From Paenisporosarcina sp. HGH0030 (lineage in GTDB: Bacteria; Bacillota; Bacilli; Bacillales_A; Planococcaceae): a stretch of 64,000 bases of DNA. This document shows positions 62,041 through 64,000 of this stretch, in pieces. Made by a program: the position numbers and the translations under genes. Each line of letters begins with the position of its first letter. The first letter of the stretch is position 1. The stretch spans positions 131,265 to 195,264 of the forward strand of contig NZ_KE150421.1 of the NCBI RefSeq assembly GCF_000411295.1, read 5' to 3'. A model generated the notes under the pieces. That model worked only from the letters and a program-made list of their open reading frames with translations, searched no databases and was not told the DNA's origin.

Positions 62041-63006
62041 ATGAAATTACTTGAATTCGTAAATCTTGAAGTAGTAGAAAGTGTGAAAAATAAAGACTTG
62101 TTAACATGGCTCGACTATACTTCAATGGAAGTAAAACAATTGTTGGAACTAGCAACCAATCTGAAGAAGTTGGCTAAAAACAACGTGCACCCTCCACTAC
62201 TGGCAGGAAAGACGGTAGGGCTCATATTTGAAAAACACTCAACCAGAACGCGTATTTCATTTGAAGTTGGAATCAATCAATTAGGTGGTCATGCAATGTA
62301 TATGCATGCAAGAGACTTGCAAATCGGACGTGGGGAGCCTATTTCAGATACTGGAAAAGTATTATCGGGTTACATGGACGGCATTATGATTCGTGCCCAT
62401 TCACATAAAATGGTCGAAGAATTAGCTGAAGCTGCGAGTATTCCTGTCATCAATGGCTTAACAGATCTATTCCATCCCTGCCAGGCTTTAGCCGATGTCC
62501 TGACGATTCATGAAGTGAAAGGCTATTTAGCAGGTTTAAAACTTGCTTACGTGGGGGACGGGAATAATGTAGCACATTCTCTCGTTATTGCGTGTGCTCA
62601 TTTAGGAATTGATGTATCCATTGCAACTCCTAAAGGTTTTGAAATTGATTCCACGATTCTTAACAAGGCTCAAAAACTAGCCGCTTCAAATGGTTCAAGC
62701 ATCCTGGCGACTAACAATCCAATTGAATCTGTATCAGGTGCGGATGTCATTTATACAGATGTCTGGACCAGTATGGGGCAAGAAGAAGAGACAGCCGCGC
62801 GACTTGATGCTTTCAAAGAGTATCAAATTAATGAAGATCTCGTGAAACACGCTAAAACGGATTATTTATTCTTGCACTGCTTGCCCGCGCATCGTGAGGA
62901 AGAAGTCGCAACATCTATCATCGATGGTCCGCATTCAGCTGTATTTGAACAAGCAGAAAATCGACTCCATGCTCAAAAAGCCATATTAGCATCGTTTCTG
63001 TCATAA
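62041..63006 (+). CDS. argF: Ornithine carbamoyltransferase
   Basis: A protein of 321 residues. The carbamoyl-phosphate loop FEKHSTRTRISFEVG, FHPCQALADVLT, the ornithine-side VYTDVWTSMGQE-type IYTDVWTSMGQE, and LFLHCLPAHREEEV (catalytic Cys) are all present. It makes citrulline from ornithine and carbamoyl phosphate in arginine synthesis, or runs in reverse in arginine breakdown. GAGGAG precedes the ATG. It stands alone without other arg genes, so its pathway direction is not shown by context. A terminator follows. Confidence 0.95.
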   Translation: MKLLEFVNLEVVESVKNKDLLTWLDYTSMEVKQLLELATNLKKLAKNNVHPPLLAGKTVGLIFEKHSTRTRISFEVGINQLGGHAMYMHARDLQIGRGEPISDTGKVLSGYMDGIMIRAHSHKMVEELAEAASIPVINGLTDLFHPCQALADVLTIHEVKGYLAGLKLAYVGDGNNVAHSLVIACAHLGIDVSIATPKGFEIDSTILNKAQKLAASNGSSILATNNPIESVSGADVIYTDVWTSMGQEEETAARLDAFKEYQINEDLVKHAKTDYLFLHCLPAHREEEVATSIIDGPHSAVFEQAENRLHAQKAILASFLS

Positions 63007-63011
63007 AGTAG

Positions 63012-63046
63012 AAAAGCTCCTGATTAATTTTTCAGGAGCTTTTTTA
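63012..63046 (+). terminator. Terminator of argF
   Basis: AAAGCTCCTGA (63013-63023) pairs perfectly with TCAGGAGCTTT (63032-63042), then T's. Confidence 0.9.
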
Positions 63047-63090
63047 TGGAAAAAATTACATTAAATTTGTTAATGATACTTTACTTAATG

Positions 63091-63119
63091 TTAACTATAG
63101 TTTACATTATGAATATAAT
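63091..63119 (+). promoter_or_regulatory. Promoter and palindrome before the Cro/XRE regulator gene
   Basis: TTAACT (63091-63096) and TATAAT (63114-63119) are 17 nt apart. The palindrome AACTATAGTT (63093-63102) overlaps the -35 and could be the operator of the regulator encoded next. Confidence 0.5.
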
Positions 63120-63143
63120 ACTTAACATGAAGAGGTGGAAGGC

Positions 63144-63353
63144 ATGCTCCATAACCGAGTCAAAGAGCTTCGTGCCCGATTTGGTTTTTCGCAAGGTGAA
63201 CTGGGTGAAAGGGTGGGTGTTACACGACAAACCATTGGATTTATCGAAAAAGGAGATTTTTCACCATCGATAACATTGGCATTAAAACTGTCACGAGAGT
63301 TTGAAATAAGTGTAGACCAATTATTTTGGTTAGAAGGGGATAAACCATTATGA
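63144..63353 (+). CDS. Small Cro/XRE-family HTH regulator
   Basis: A protein of 69 residues from the ATG at 63144 (AAGAGGTGG upstream). Almost the whole chain is a Cro/C1-type helix-turn-helix (VKELRARFGFSQGELGERVG then VTRQTIGFIEKGDFSPSITL) with the ALKLSREFEISVDQLFWLE end typical of YozG/YvaO-like regulators. Its stop overlaps the ATG of the membrane protein gene (ATGA), a common pairing in which the two control or serve one another. It probably represses its own operon through the palindrome upstream. Confidence 0.88.
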   Translation: MLHNRVKELRARFGFSQGELGERVGVTRQTIGFIEKGDFSPSITLALKLSREFEISVDQLFWLEGDKPL

Positions 63354-63850
63354 AAAAAGATTTACGCGTGCAGTATCCTTTATGGCAAATGGCGTTTATT
63401 GTATTGTTTGGTTTTATAGCATTTAGTTTAACAGGTGCCTCCACAGAGCTATACAAAACATCTGAAGAATTCAGTTTTTCCGTAGAGCTCGATGCATTGG
63501 AATCATTTTTATTGTTGGGTGCTCTTTTTATTACAGTTTTGATGATCACAATTTTTTCGATGAAAATCTCTAAACATAACAAGCAAAATCCATCTCAAAA
63601 ACTATCACTGTGGCAGATTCGACCATTGGAATACTTGGAGCAAGATGAAGGCATGATGTACATTACGAGAAGAGCTGCACAAAAAGTTTATACATTCTTT
63701 GTGTGGGCACTGCCGCTTATGGCAACGATTTTCCTAGTATTTGAATTATCTAGATTCTGGATGATTTTCGGTATATTGATCTTGGCGTGGATGCAATATT
63801 TAATTTATTACATTGAAGTACGAAAACATTTTTCGGATGGGGAAGAATAA
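63350..63850 (+). CDS. Membrane protein coupled to the HTH regulator
   Basis: A protein of 166 residues overlapping the regulator gene by ATGA. Hydrophobic segments lie at about 11-30 (LWQMAFIVLFGFIAFSLTGA), 50-70, 108-128 and 132-150. A polar loop between the second and third includes QNPSQKLSLWQIRPLEYLEQDEG. No family is named with confidence; such proteins often accompany XRE regulators in Bacillota. Its last base overlaps the next ATG. Confidence 0.65.
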   Translation: MKKDLRVQYPLWQMAFIVLFGFIAFSLTGASTELYKTSEEFSFSVELDALESFLLLGALFITVLMITIFSMKISKHNKQNPSQKLSLWQIRPLEYLEQDEGMMYITRRAAQKVYTFFVWALPLMATIFLVFELSRFWMIFGILILAWMQYLIYYIEVRKHFSDGEE

Positions 63851-64000
63851 TGTGGGAATATTTTTTAGTGTTTTTAGGGGCGGCCATTCCATGGCTTGAA
63901 ATGGCCGTGGTAATTCCACTAGGTATCATAACGGGACTAAATCCTTTTTGGGTAGTCGTCATTGGCTTTATCGGAAATATGGTAACGGTCTTGGCATTAA
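63850..64000 (+). CDS. Small multidrug export family protein, 5' part (runs out of window)
   Basis: The ATG at 63850 overlaps the preceding stop (TAATG) and the frame stays open to the window end (50 codons). The visible part, MWEYFLVFLGAAIPWLEMAV, then VIPLGIITGLNPFWVVVIGF, resembles the start of the small multi-drug export (Sm_multidrug_ex) family, with PWLEMAVVIPLGI as its early signature. It seems to be the third gene of the HTH operon. Confidence 0.65.
   Translation, partial: MWEYFLVFLGAAIPWLEMAVVIPLGIITGLNPFWVVVIGFIGNMVTVLAL

Overview
The window comes from a low-GC Bacillota chromosome. It is most likely a member of the Planococcaceae/Caryophanaceae (the Sporosarcina, Paenisporosarcina or Planococcus neighbourhood). 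Evidence: strong AGGAGG-type ribosome binding sites, TTG/GTG/ATT starts, and a Bacillus-like gene order (ytkL-ytoI-ytpI-nrnA-dnaE-accDA-pfkA-pyk-citZ-icd-mdh-phoPR-polA-mutM-coaE-gapB-speD-nrdR-dnaBI-thrS-infC-rpmI-rplT-ysdAB-ysdC). The genus is an inference from gene order. The sporulation-linked ytrH/ytrI genes that separate nrnA and dnaE in B. subtilis are absent here.

Region 1 (1 to about 13.3 kb) is a visibly AT-rich accessory island. It carries the 3' part of a DUF262/GmrSD-type gene, a stand-alone HNH nuclease, a MazG-like pyrophosphohydrolase, a small PD-(D/E)XK nuclease, and a serine recombinase with a possible recombination site upstream. A cassette follows (putative E..D..ExK nuclease, EVE/PUA-like plus HNH_2 protein, membrane protein, zinc-ribbon protein) that lies between two related copies of a terminator-plus-repeat element. 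Next come a three-part McrA-like HNH protein and a tightly coupled three-gene operon of unknown families (10461-13251). Several 3' gene remnants show repeated gain and loss. The region reads as a defence island with four different HNH nucleases in 10 kb.

Region 2 (13.3 to about 17.7 kb) is the junction to the core: dispersed palindromic repeats, a 21-bp periodic intergenic array, a universal stress protein, a decayed permease gene, alanine dehydrogenase with a large upstream inverted repeat, and an M24 peptidase.

Region 3 (17.8 to 49.4 kb) is conserved core. It holds nucleotide turnover and replication (nrnA, dnaE, polA, mutM, nrdR, dnaB, dnaI), malonyl-CoA synthesis with its own GntR regulator (accDA), glycolysis (pfkA, pyk, gapB), the TCA branch citZ-icd-mdh, phosphate sensing (phoPR), an hflKC pair, coaE and speD. 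Several control elements are readable: a FadR-type palindrome, a CcpN-type box on gapB, and a leader that can mask the speD ribosome binding site.

Region 4 (49.4 to 59.9 kb) has a Fur-type iron(III) ABC transporter operon, a T-box-controlled thrS, the L20-type leader with infC (ATT start)-rpmI-rplT, and ysdA/ysdB/dUTPase/ysdC. Two further 21-bp periodic arrays flank ysdA; one is an inverted homologue of the array at 14 kb.

Region 5 (59.9 to 64 kb) contains a tandem duplication of a Cys/His/Asp/Lys-rich protein gene with its leader. A scar of the argF start lies between the copies, followed by argF, a Cro/XRE regulator with a membrane partner, and the start of a small multidrug export protein.
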